This document shows positions 1-5,910 of a stretch of DNA of 7,142 bases, in pieces; within the stretch, counting starts at the first letter, position 1; every line of letters starts with the position of its first letter. The notes beneath the pieces are model-generated. The model was not told where the DNA came from, did not search any database, and saw only the letters and a program-made list of their open reading frames with translations. Both the position numbers and the translations under genes were made by a program. Source of the DNA: Bacteroidota bacterium (GTDB lineage: Bacteria; Bacteroidota; Ignavibacteria; Ignavibacteriales; Ignavibacteriaceae); the NCBI GenBank assembly GCA_024278655.1, contig JAJRSV010000085.1:1-7142 (forward strand), read 5' to 3'.

Positions 1-200
1 TAAGGAAAACGGCTCGAACAACCGATACCCGAAATCCATACAATATTCTCTTTCGGCTTATCACTTACTTCGGGCAAAGTTCTTTGAACCTGTGCGAGTA
101 TTGAATAATCGCCGCAGCCGGGACACCAGCGTACATCCTGATCGCTTGCGAAATCTTTAGCCGTTAATTTTTTTGTTTTTACTTCAACGTTAGTTGCCAT
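1..200 (-). CDS. korB: 2-oxoacid:ferredoxin oxidoreductase, beta subunit (N-terminal part; continues beyond the left edge)
   Basis: This is the thiamine-diphosphate-binding beta subunit that pairs with the adjacent alpha subunit to oxidise (or reductively synthesise) a 2-oxoacid, probably 2-oxoglutarate, with CoA and ferredoxin in the cytoplasm. Only the first 66 codons are in the window. They include WCPGCGDY (residues 25-32) and GIGCSSRFP (58-66), both diagnostic of the family. Cys26, Cys29 and Cys61 are three of the four expected ligands of the proximal [4Fe-4S] cluster; the fourth would lie downstream, outside the window. The start is ATG at 200-198, preceded by a strong GGAGGT Shine-Dalgarno 4 nt upstream. 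It overlaps the end of korA by 11 nt, so the two subunits are almost certainly co-translated. Family assignment is firm. 2-oxoglutarate specificity is inferred from the KorA partner. Confidence 0.93.
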   Translation of the reverse strand, partial: MATNVEVKTKKLTAKDFASDQDVRWCPGCGDYSILAQVQRTLPEVSDKPKENIVWISGIGCSSRFP

Positions 201-2043
201 TTTTACCTCCAAGTAATTCGGTTATCTTACCATAAATATCCCCAACCTTAAACGGAAGTCCTCTTACAATATTAAACTGCACAACATCAATAAGGAACTT
301 GCTTCTGATAATAAAAGCCAACTGACCTAAATTGATTTCGGGGATTAACACTTTCTTAAATCTGCTCAATACTTCGCCCGTATTTTTGGGCATCGGATTG
401 ATGTATTTCAAATGCGCCTGCGAAACACTGTAACCTTCGGCTCTGGCTTTACTTACTGCTTCCTTAAGCGTTCCGTAAGTTCCGCCCCAACCTAATACCA
501 ACAGGTCGCCTTCTTCGTCGCCTTCAACTTTTAGATCGGGAATATCGTTTTTAATGTTCTCGATTTTCTTTGCTCTTATTCTGGTCATTTTATCATGATT
601 ATCCGGCTCATAACTTACGTTACCGGTTATGTCTTCTTTTTCCAGACCGCCTATCCTGTGCTCGAGTCCCGGTGTTCCGGGAATCGCCCATGGTCTTGCC
701 AGGTTTTCGTCACGCAAATACGGCTGGAATTTTTCTTTATCGGTAAAGAACTTAACCGATATATCAGGAATATCATTAACGTTAGGAATACGCCACGGTT
801 CCGAACCGTTAGCAATATAGCCGTCGGTTAGTAAAATAACAGGCGTCATATATTTCAACGCTATCCTGCATGCCTCAATAGCCATGTAGAAACAATCTTT
901 TGGCGTGCAAGCCGCAAGAACTGCAACCGGGGCTTCGCCGTTTCTGCCGCAGTATGCCTGAAGTAAATCTGCCTGCTCTGTTTTGGTCGGCAAGCCGGTA
1001 CTTGGTCCGCCGCGCTGAACATCAACAATAACCAGCGGTAGTTCGGTCATTACAGCCAAACCGATTGCTTCGGTTTTAAGTGCGAGTCCGGGACCGCTTG
1101 TTGTTGTAAAAGCAAGATTGCCTGCATACGATGCACCGATAGCTGCGGTGATACCGGCAATTTCATCTTCTGCCTGAAATGTAATTGCACCGAAGTGCTT
1201 GTAATTACTTGTGTACTGAAGAATTTCGGATGCGGGAGTTATAGGATACGAACCAAGGAACAACTTCAATCCACTCTTAACCGACGCAGCTAAAAATCCT
1301 AATGAAACAGCTTCGTTGCCCGAAATGTTTCTGTAAGTTCCTTTTTTCAATTTCGCCGGTTTAACAATGTAACGGGTTGTAAATATTTCGGTTATTTCTC
1401 CAAAGTTGTATCCTGCTTTAAGCGCTTTAATATTTGCATCAACAAGTTCGGGTCTCTTTTTGAATTTTTGCTTTATCCACTCTTCGGTTTTTTCCAAAGG
1501 TCTGTTGTACAACCAGTACATAAGACCTAATGCAAAAAAGTTTTTACATCTCGAAATTTCTTTCGGAGTAAGCGGACTGCCCTCCAAAGCATTTATCGTA
1601 AGAGAAGTTATCGGAACCTTATGAACGTGGAATCCGTCAAGTGTTCCGTCTTCCAAAGGATTCGATTCGTAGTGAGCAAGTTTCAAATTCTTCTGATCGA
1701 ATGCATCGGTATTAACTATAATTGTTCCGTGCGGTTTTAATTCGGGTAAGTTCTTTTTTAAAGCAGCCGGATTCATCGCAACTAAAACGTCCGGAACATC
1801 GCCTGGAGTATGAATATCGTTACTGCTAAAATGTAATTGAAATCCGCTAACGCCGTATAACGTACCGGCGGGTGCGCGAATTTCAGCCGGATAATCGGGG
1901 AGTGTGCTCAAATCATTTCCGACCCAAGCGGTAGTATCGCTGAACTGAGTTCCTGTTAACTGCATACCGTCGCCTGAATCGCCTGCAAATCTTACAGTTA
2001 CCTCAGCAACGGTTTCAACATGTTTTTCTTTTACTTCACTCAT
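190..2043 (-). CDS. korA: 2-oxoacid:ferredoxin oxidoreductase alpha subunit with N-terminal gamma domain (2-oxoglutarate type)
   Basis: This 617-residue protein is a gamma-alpha fusion, the normal architecture for KorA of two-subunit KorAB enzymes, which interconvert 2-oxoglutarate + CoA and succinyl-CoA + CO2 using ferredoxin. The gamma domain (about 12-215) opens with GDSGDGMQLTG (21-31). The alpha domain I follows (about 235-425), with YPITPASE (266-273), TTTSGPGLALK (313-323) and QRGGPSTGLPTKTEQAD (343-359), the typical pyrimidine-binding and partner-contact region. ARPWAIPGTPG and EHRIGG (449-466) are typical of the KorA group, and the C-terminal domain (about 510-612) begins LLVLGWGGTYG. 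No ferredoxin-like cysteine cluster is present, as expected. The start at 2043 has a weak GAGAG 5 nt upstream. The gene lies 72 bp after dsbD and overlaps korB by 11 nt. Substrate is inferred from family resemblance; another 2-oxoacid is possible. Confidence 0.93.
   Translation of the reverse strand: MSEVKEKHVETVAEVTVRFAGDSGDGMQLTGTQFSDTTAWVGNDLSTLPDYPAEIRAPAGTLYGVSGFQLHFSSNDIHTPGDVPDVLVAMNPAALKKNLPELKPHGTIIVNTDAFDQKNLKLAHYESNPLEDGTLDGFHVHKVPITSLTINALEGSPLTPKEISRCKNFFALGLMYWLYNRPLEKTEEWIKQKFKKRPELVDANIKALKAGYNFGEITEIFTTRYIVKPAKLKKGTYRNISGNEAVSLGFLAASVKSGLKLFLGSYPITPASEILQYTSNYKHFGAITFQAEDEIAGITAAIGASYAGNLAFTTTSGPGLALKTEAIGLAVMTELPLVIVDVQRGGPSTGLPTKTEQADLLQAYCGRNGEAPVAVLAACTPKDCFYMAIEACRIALKYMTPVILLTDGYIANGSEPWRIPNVNDIPDISVKFFTDKEKFQPYLRDENLARPWAIPGTPGLEHRIGGLEKEDITGNVSYEPDNHDKMTRIRAKKIENIKNDIPDLKVEGDEEGDLLVLGWGGTYGTLKEAVSKARAEGYSVSQAHLKYINPMPKNTGEVLSRFKKVLIPEINLGQLAFIIRSKFLIDVVQFNIVRGLPFKVGDIYGKITELLGGKNGN
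205..210 (-). promoter_or_regulatory. Strong Shine-Dalgarno for korB, inside the end of korA
   Basis: On the minus strand GGAGGT ends 4 nt before the korB ATG. It lies within the last codons of korA. It is the strongest ribosome-binding site in the window and fixes the korB start; korA and the rightward gene have much weaker sites and nadE has none visible. Confidence 0.8.
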
Positions 2044-2068
2044 TTTATCTCTCGAATAATTTATTTAA

Positions 2069-2108
2069 TTGATTAGTATTAAAATATCATTAGACTAATA
2101 ATTATCAA
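2069..2108. repeat. Imperfect AT-rich inverted repeat between dsbD and korA
   Basis: ATTAGT (2072-2077) is the reverse complement of ACTAAT (2094-2099). The flanks TTGAT (2069-2073) and ATCAA (2104-2108) are also complementary, with a bulge. A smaller palindrome ATTAG-A-CTAAT sits at 2089-2099. There is no GC-rich stem with a T-tract, so it is a poor intrinsic terminator. It overlaps the candidate korA promoter and could be an operator or simply AT-rich coincidence. Confidence 0.3.
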
Positions 2109-2109
2109 A
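2079..2109 (-). promoter_or_regulatory. Candidate internal promoter for korAB (Bacteroidota type)
   Basis: In the 72-bp gap between dsbD and korA the minus strand has TTTG (2109-2106), exactly 19 nt, then TATTTTAA (2086-2079). This resembles the Bacteroidota TTTG-N19-TAnnTTTG promoter, matching the -33 box fully and the -7 box at four of six fixed positions. It would start transcription roughly 30 nt before the korA ATG, letting korAB be expressed apart from nadE-dsbD. The region is so AT-rich that chance matches are likely. Confidence 0.3.
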
Positions 2110-2115
2110 CAATTT

Positions 2116-3912
2116 TTAGTCCACGTTTTTAATAATTTCTAAAAATTCTTCCGGACCTACGAAGCCGGTTATTCTTTCTTCCTCTTCTCCTTTCGAGTTT
2201 AATATCAACACCGTCGGAACTCCGACAATGTTATATTTCTCTCTTAGTTTCGAAACCTCGGGCGAAAGTGACTCGGTCATATCGGCTTTGTAGGTTTCGA
2301 ACTCTTTTGATACAGCTACAACTTTCGGATCGCTGAATGTTATTGCATCCAGTTCCTTACAGGGAATACACCAATCGGCATAAAAATCTATTATCACGCC
2401 TCTTCCTTCAATAGTAGTAATAGCATCATCCGAATAAGGTTTCCAATCGACTTCCTCTTTGTTTGAAGGTATTAAAGCATAAACGGCTATCCCGATAATA
2501 ATTACCGAGAAGACCGTTTTCACAATCTGAAACGTTTTTATATTCCTTGCTTTCTTTTCAAAAAACAGAATATATATGCCGGCAAGTATCATATAAACAG
2601 GTAAAACATACCCGCTTATATCATCGGGAAGCAGCGGAAGCAGAAAATATAAAGCCATACCGATAAGAATCAACCCGAAAATATGTTCAACTGCCTGCAT
2701 CCATTCACCGGCACGAGGCAGGTTCTTAATCTTACCGGAAAAGATTGCAAGGAACAGGTAAGGTGTTCCCAATCCTAAAGCCAGTACAAAAAACATAATA
2801 AAGCCAAATAGAGCGTCCTGCTTAGCCGCAACATAAGTTACAAGCCCTATTACAAAAGGACCGATACAGGGAGCGGCAACAATACCCATTGTTAATCCCA
2901 TAAAGAACGCACCGAAGTAACCGCCTTTAGCACCGCCGGCTTTAGCAACTAACTTATCGGGCAGCTTAAACTCATACACACCAAACATACTTAACGATAG
3001 ACCGACAAGTATTAAAGCAACAAAAGCAATTATAACCGGACTCTGCAAAAGTGAACCGAGCATAGAACCTGTAAGTGAAGTTACCACACCAATGATGGAA
3101 TAAGTAACTGCCAAACCAACAACAAACAAAACACCCATTGCAGCAAGACGTTTAGTGCTGCCTTCGCTTTGCCCGCCGAAGTAACCTATAGTAATGGGAA
3201 TAAGGGGATATACACAAGGGGTTAAGTTAAGTGCAAGTCCACCCAGAAAAACAAATAGTATTCCCAACAAAATTCCCTGCGATTCGAGAATATCGGTAAT
3301 CGAATCCGACGGATCGTTGCTGCTTACGCCCGATATAGGTGTAAGGTCTAATTTGATATTGTCAAATATTTCGCGGTTGGTTTCGTTTACAACATCCTGC
3401 TTATCGGCAACAACTAAAACTATTGTATCGGTTACGGATGTTGGAGCAAGACAGCTTTGGTTATCGCACGCCTGGTATTCAAGTGTAACGATTAACGGGT
3501 ACTCGCCGGGCTGAACATTATCCGGTACTTCAAGCAGCGCCCCGAAAAATGTTTTACCCTGCCAAACCGATAACGGAGTTTCAGAAAAATCGAGTTTAAT
3601 ATCTTCGGCTTCGGGATAGGCAACTTTAATTACTTCTACTACATTTGAATCGCCGGAAATTTTTAAAACGGTTGGAACAAGAAAATCATCTTTCGGTTTA
3701 TCGGAGTTTATGTGCCACGTATCTTTAATATCGGCTTCGACGGCTAACTTAACTTCGCCGCCTGCATAAACTTTATCGAACGAAAGATAAGATTTTATTT
3801 TAACAACATCGTTTTGTAAACCGAACTGAGAATAAGCTGAGTTAAATCCTATCGATATAAAAACAAATAAAGCAAGAACTGCTGTATTATATCTTTTAAG
3901 GAATTTGTTCAT
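2116..3912 (-). CDS. dsbD: Thiol:disulfide interchange protein DsbD (secreted N-domain, membrane domain, thioredoxin domain)
   Basis: DsbD passes electrons from cytoplasmic thioredoxin across the inner membrane to periplasmic dithiol proteins and, in many bacteria, to cytochrome c maturation. All three modules and all six redox cysteines are visible. Numbering is from the ATG at 3912 (598 residues). A signal peptide occupies 1-28 (MNKFLKRYN, hydrophobic core, cleavage likely after AYS). The periplasmic N-domain has Cys149 and Cys154 in YQACDNQSC. The membrane domain (about 212-482, about eight hydrophobic segments) has LTPCVYPLIP (Cys233) and APCIGPF (Cys349). The C-terminal thioredoxin-like domain has DFYADWCIPCK (Cys515, Cys518) and a cis-proline GVPT. 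I prefer this start over an in-frame ATG at 3924. The 3912 ATG overlaps the nadE stop as TGATG, has GGAG 6 nt upstream and gives a normal signal peptide. The length is slightly above the E. coli protein. Confidence 0.95.
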   Translation of the reverse strand: MNKFLKRYNTAVLALFVFISIGFNSAYSQFGLQNDVVKIKSYLSFDKVYAGGEVKLAVEADIKDTWHINSDKPKDDFLVPTVLKISGDSNVVEVIKVAYPEAEDIKLDFSETPLSVWQGKTFFGALLEVPDNVQPGEYPLIVTLEYQACDNQSCLAPTSVTDTIVLVVADKQDVVNETNREIFDNIKLDLTPISGVSSNDPSDSITDILESQGILLGILFVFLGGLALNLTPCVYPLIPITIGYFGGQSEGSTKRLAAMGVLFVVGLAVTYSIIGVVTSLTGSMLGSLLQSPVIIAFVALILVGLSLSMFGVYEFKLPDKLVAKAGGAKGGYFGAFFMGLTMGIVAAPCIGPFVIGLVTYVAAKQDALFGFIMFFVLALGLGTPYLFLAIFSGKIKNLPRAGEWMQAVEHIFGLILIGMALYFLLPLLPDDISGYVLPVYMILAGIYILFFEKKARNIKTFQIVKTVFSVIIIGIAVYALIPSNKEEVDWKPYSDDAITTIEGRGVIIDFYADWCIPCKELDAITFSDPKVVAVSKEFETYKADMTESLSPEVSKLREKYNIVGVPTVLILNSKGEEEERITGFVGPEEFLEIIKNVD

Positions 3913-5549
3913 CAGTTTCTCCATCCTTGAACTATTGGAAATCTTCTGCCGTAACCAAATGCTTTCCTTGAAACGCGGAGCGCCGGGGGTGCCTGATTTC
4001 TTTTAAATTCACTTCTGTCAACCATTCGCAAAACTTTTTTCACAATTTCTTCGTTACCTATTTCGGAAGTTATTTCGTTAAACTCTTTGTTATCTTCAAG
4101 GTACATACGTAAAATTTTATCGAGTAGATTGTAAGGAGGTAGCGTGTCCTGGTCCGTTTGATTTGGTTTCAATTCTGCCGAGGGCTTCTTATTAATTATT
4201 TCCGATGGAATAATTTCTTTTTCTCTGTTAATATAATTTGCTAACCTGTAAACATCCGATTTATACACATCCGCTATCACTGCCAAACCACCATTCATAT
4301 CACCGTATAACGTACAATAACCTACAGCCAATTCCGATTTATTTCCTGTTGCCAAAAGTAAATAATTATAGTTATTAGAAAAAGCCATTAAATATACACC
4401 GCGGACTCTTGCCTGCAGATTTTCCTCGGTTATTTCGGCAAACTCGTTGTTGAATGCAGGGGCAAGAAGTTCTTTAATTTTATCGACGGCAGGTTGTATA
4501 GAAACGTTCTTGTACGAGATTCCCAAATTCTCTATCAGCTTCATTGCATCTTTCACACTTCCTTCGCTCGAATATTTAGAAGGCATAAGCATAACATAAA
4601 CATGTTCGCTGCCGAGTGCCTGCACCGCTATGTATGCAACAAGCGCCGAATCCATTCCGCCGCTTAAGCCGATAGCAACATCTTTAAAATTCAACTTTGT
4701 GCAGTACTCACGCAATCCGAATATAAGTGAGTTGAGAACTTCCTCTTCAAACGTTCCCTCAGTTCTATTGGTTATCTGACCGTCGTTGTTCGTGTCGTAA
4801 ATTATAAAATCTTCTTCGTAGGTTTTACCTAACTTTATAAGCTCGCCTTCGGGATTGAAACACATACTTGCACCGTCGAAAATCAAATCGGTTTGAGCGC
4901 CGACGCAGCAAACGTACGCAAGCGGTATGCTGTCCTTTTTACACAGCACCGAAAGCATTTCCCTGCGCTCTTCCCTTTTGCCGTATGAGTACGGACTTGC
5001 GGAGATGTTCAACAGAATTGTTGCACCTTTATCGATAAGTTTTTTAACAGGATCTTCGGAGTAACGTCTTCGGTACCAGTAATCTTCATCGTTCCATATA
5101 TCTTCGCAAATCGATATGCCTAACTTCTCGCCTTTAAACTCAAATACATCTACATCCTTTGCCGCTTCGAAGTATCTCATCTCATCGAACACATCGTAAT
5201 TGGGAATTAAAGATTTGTTTTGTACGAATTGAACCTTGCCGTTGAAACAAAGTATGGCAGAATTATGAATGTTCGTTCCGATAAGATCGTTGTCTTCAGT
5301 AATTGCACCGAACAACAGAGCAGTATCGCCTGTAAGCGCAGCAATCTCTTTGGTCTTATTCATTACCGCGTTACGGAATTCGTCTTTTTCGAGTAAATCT
5401 CGGGGCGGGTATCCTACTAAAGAAAGTTCGGGGCAGATTACCAGGTCGGCGCCTGCTTCTACTCCTTTTCTGTAGCCCTTTAGGATTTTATCTTTGTTAT
5501 AATCTAACTTGCCAATAATCGAATTCAATTGGCAAAGTGCTATTTTCAT
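3912..5549 (-). CDS. nadE: Glutamine-dependent NAD+ synthetase
   Basis: This cytoplasmic enzyme catalyses the last step of NAD+ synthesis, amidating nicotinic acid adenine dinucleotide with ATP and ammonia released from glutamine. The 545-residue protein has the two expected domains. The N-terminal nitrilase-type glutaminase (about 1-255) carries the catalytic triad Glu41 (in PELSLVGYP), Lys112 (in QNKSLIP) and Cys148 (in GISICEDIW). The C-terminal synthetase domain (about 265-545) has the ATP pyrophosphatase loop SGGMDS (296-301), the ATGNKSELAVGY segment (400-411) and KPSAELKPNQTDQD (455-468), typical of the NAD synthetase fold. Length is normal for the bacterial two-domain form. The ATG at 5549 has no visible Shine-Dalgarno. 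It is the first gene of the leftward cluster and shares one base with the dsbD start. The link to dsbD and korAB may be a shared redox theme or chance. Confidence 0.96.
   Translation of the reverse strand: MKIALCQLNSIIGKLDYNKDKILKGYRKGVEAGADLVICPELSLVGYPPRDLLEKDEFRNAVMNKTKEIAALTGDTALLFGAITEDNDLIGTNIHNSAILCFNGKVQFVQNKSLIPNYDVFDEMRYFEAAKDVDVFEFKGEKLGISICEDIWNDEDYWYRRRYSEDPVKKLIDKGATILLNISASPYSYGKREERREMLSVLCKKDSIPLAYVCCVGAQTDLIFDGASMCFNPEGELIKLGKTYEEDFIIYDTNNDGQITNRTEGTFEEEVLNSLIFGLREYCTKLNFKDVAIGLSGGMDSALVAYIAVQALGSEHVYVMLMPSKYSSEGSVKDAMKLIENLGISYKNVSIQPAVDKIKELLAPAFNNEFAEITEENLQARVRGVYLMAFSNNYNYLLLATGNKSELAVGYCTLYGDMNGGLAVIADVYKSDVYRLANYINREKEIIPSEIINKKPSAELKPNQTDQDTLPPYNLLDKILRMYLEDNKEFNEITSEIGNEEIVKKVLRMVDRSEFKRNQAPPALRVSRKAFGYGRRFPIVQGWRN
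3919..3922 (-). promoter_or_regulatory. Shine-Dalgarno that decides the dsbD start
   Basis: Minus-strand GGAG lies 6 nt before the ATG at 3912-3910, inside the nadE coding end. The alternative ATG at 3924 lies 2 nt upstream of this GGAG, so the motif cannot serve it. This supports translational coupling from nadE to dsbD. Confidence 0.6.
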
Positions 5550-5595
5550 ATTAAATAAATTTGTCTATCGCTTGAAGCAAATATGTAAATTTTCT

Positions 5596-5628
5596 CAAAA
5601 TAAATTATCGTGTGTCCGATATTTCAAA
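5596..5628 (-). promoter_or_regulatory. Weak candidate promoter for nadE-dsbD
   Basis: On the minus strand TTTG (5628-5625) is followed after 21 nt by TTATTTTG (5603-5596), which differs from TAnnTTTG at one fixed position. Spacing is 2 nt longer than usual. It would give a leader of about 40 nt. It is offered only as the best match upstream of nadE. Confidence 0.25.
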
Positions 5629-5734
5629 ATTTAATCACGAAATATAAGAATAAATCACACAATTATATCATCAAATCTAAACTTTATTATTAACAATCCG
5701 AAAAACTTTCTTTTGCTGTTCCGCCGTCTTTATC

Positions 5735-5765
5735 TTTAATTTCAGCGACATAAATATTAACTTTG
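5735..5765 (+). promoter_or_regulatory. Candidate Bacteroidota-type promoter for the fusion gene
   Basis: TTTA (5735-5738), a 19-nt spacer, then TAACTTTG (5758-5765). The -7 box matches TAnnTTTG perfectly and the -33 box matches TTTG in three of four positions with canonical spacing. Transcription would begin near 5772, leaving a leader of about 140 nt that contains the structured element. It is the best promoter match in the window. Confidence 0.45.
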
Positions 5766-5791
5766 CATAAAAGAAAAATTAAAGATTGAAT

Positions 5792-5839
5792 ATGATTATT
5801 AAAGAAGCAATAAAGTATAATTATAATCCCAGTGGATAG
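5792..5839 (+). CDS. Possible 15-residue leader peptide (uORF)
   Basis: An ATG at 5792 opens a 15-codon frame, MIIKEAIKYNYNPSG, ending at TAG (5837-5839). The stop falls in the 5' arm of the hairpin at 5827-5881, so a translating ribosome would disrupt the outer stem. The frame is not that of the downstream gene. There is no good Shine-Dalgarno and no run of one amino acid as in classical attenuators. It may be meaningless; it is recorded because of its position. Confidence 0.15.
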   Translation: MIIKEAIKYNYNPSG

Positions 5840-5881
5840 CCGGACGTAAATGTTTGGCTTGTAATTTGCTTTCCATTGGGG
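5827..5881 (+). ncRNA. Candidate structured 5' leader RNA (cis-regulatory), class unknown
   Basis: The outer stem pairs 5828-5838 (CCCAGTGGATA) with 5870-5880 (TTTCCATTGGG): ten pairs including one G-U, with one U-U mismatch, extendable by U5827-G5881. Nested inside is a perfect 8-pair hairpin, GCCGGACG (5839-5846) with TGTTTGGC (5851-5858), four Watson-Crick-type G-C pairs, one A-U and three G-U wobbles, closed by a UAAA loop (5847-5850). The 11 nt at 5859-5869 are left unpaired. Within them UUUGC (5865-5869) can pair with the loop region GUAAA (5846-5850), forming a possible pseudoknot, and 5868-5869 can alternatively extend the outer stem. Its place 30 nt before a start codon suggests control of translation or early termination. 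I do not recognise it as a named riboswitch, and no covariation can be tested from one sequence. Confidence 0.45.
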
Positions 5882-5910
5882 AGTTCCAAATAAAGAGAAA
5901 GCAAATAGTT

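Larger units (their letters stand above)
5550..5910. other. Divergent intergenic region between nadE and the porG-type fusion gene
   Basis: This 361-bp region holds no convincing gene longer than a few codons. The nadE-proximal half (5550-5730) is AT-rich, with scattered short repeats but no strong hairpin that I can see, plus a weak minus-strand promoter candidate. The right half holds a plus-strand promoter candidate (5735-5765), a 15-codon upstream ORF (5792-5839) and a strongly foldable segment (5827-5881). The final 30 nt before the ATG at 5911 are A-rich and largely unstructured, as expected for a ribosome landing area. Confidence 0.7.

Noticed and set aside
595..831. Plus-strand open frames at 595-831, 629-820 and 1406-1624
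   Set aside because: They lie antisense within korA, whose protein motifs are unmistakable, and their translations show no recognisable domain.
3194..3514. Plus-strand open frame of 106 codons
   Set aside because: Antisense to the DsbD membrane and N-terminal domain coding region; no domain or start signal.
3913..3924. dsbD start at the ATG at 3924
   Set aside because: The GGAG motif lies downstream of this ATG and fits the ATG at 3912 instead, which also overlaps the nadE stop.
5269..5475. Plus-strand open frame of 68 codons
   Set aside because: Antisense to the NadE glutaminase domain, with no independent support.
5827..5881. A known riboswitch (cobalamin, TPP, SAM, c-di-GMP, fluoride and others were considered) or an intrinsic terminator
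   Set aside because: I see none of the conserved core sequences I remember for those classes, and no T-tract follows the stem.
5827..5910. N-terminal extension of the fusion protein (in-frame codons with a CxxC, open from 5827)
   Set aside because: There is no ATG in the extension, and gamma subunits normally begin at the MLEIRGHARGGQG motif. The segment folds better as RNA.
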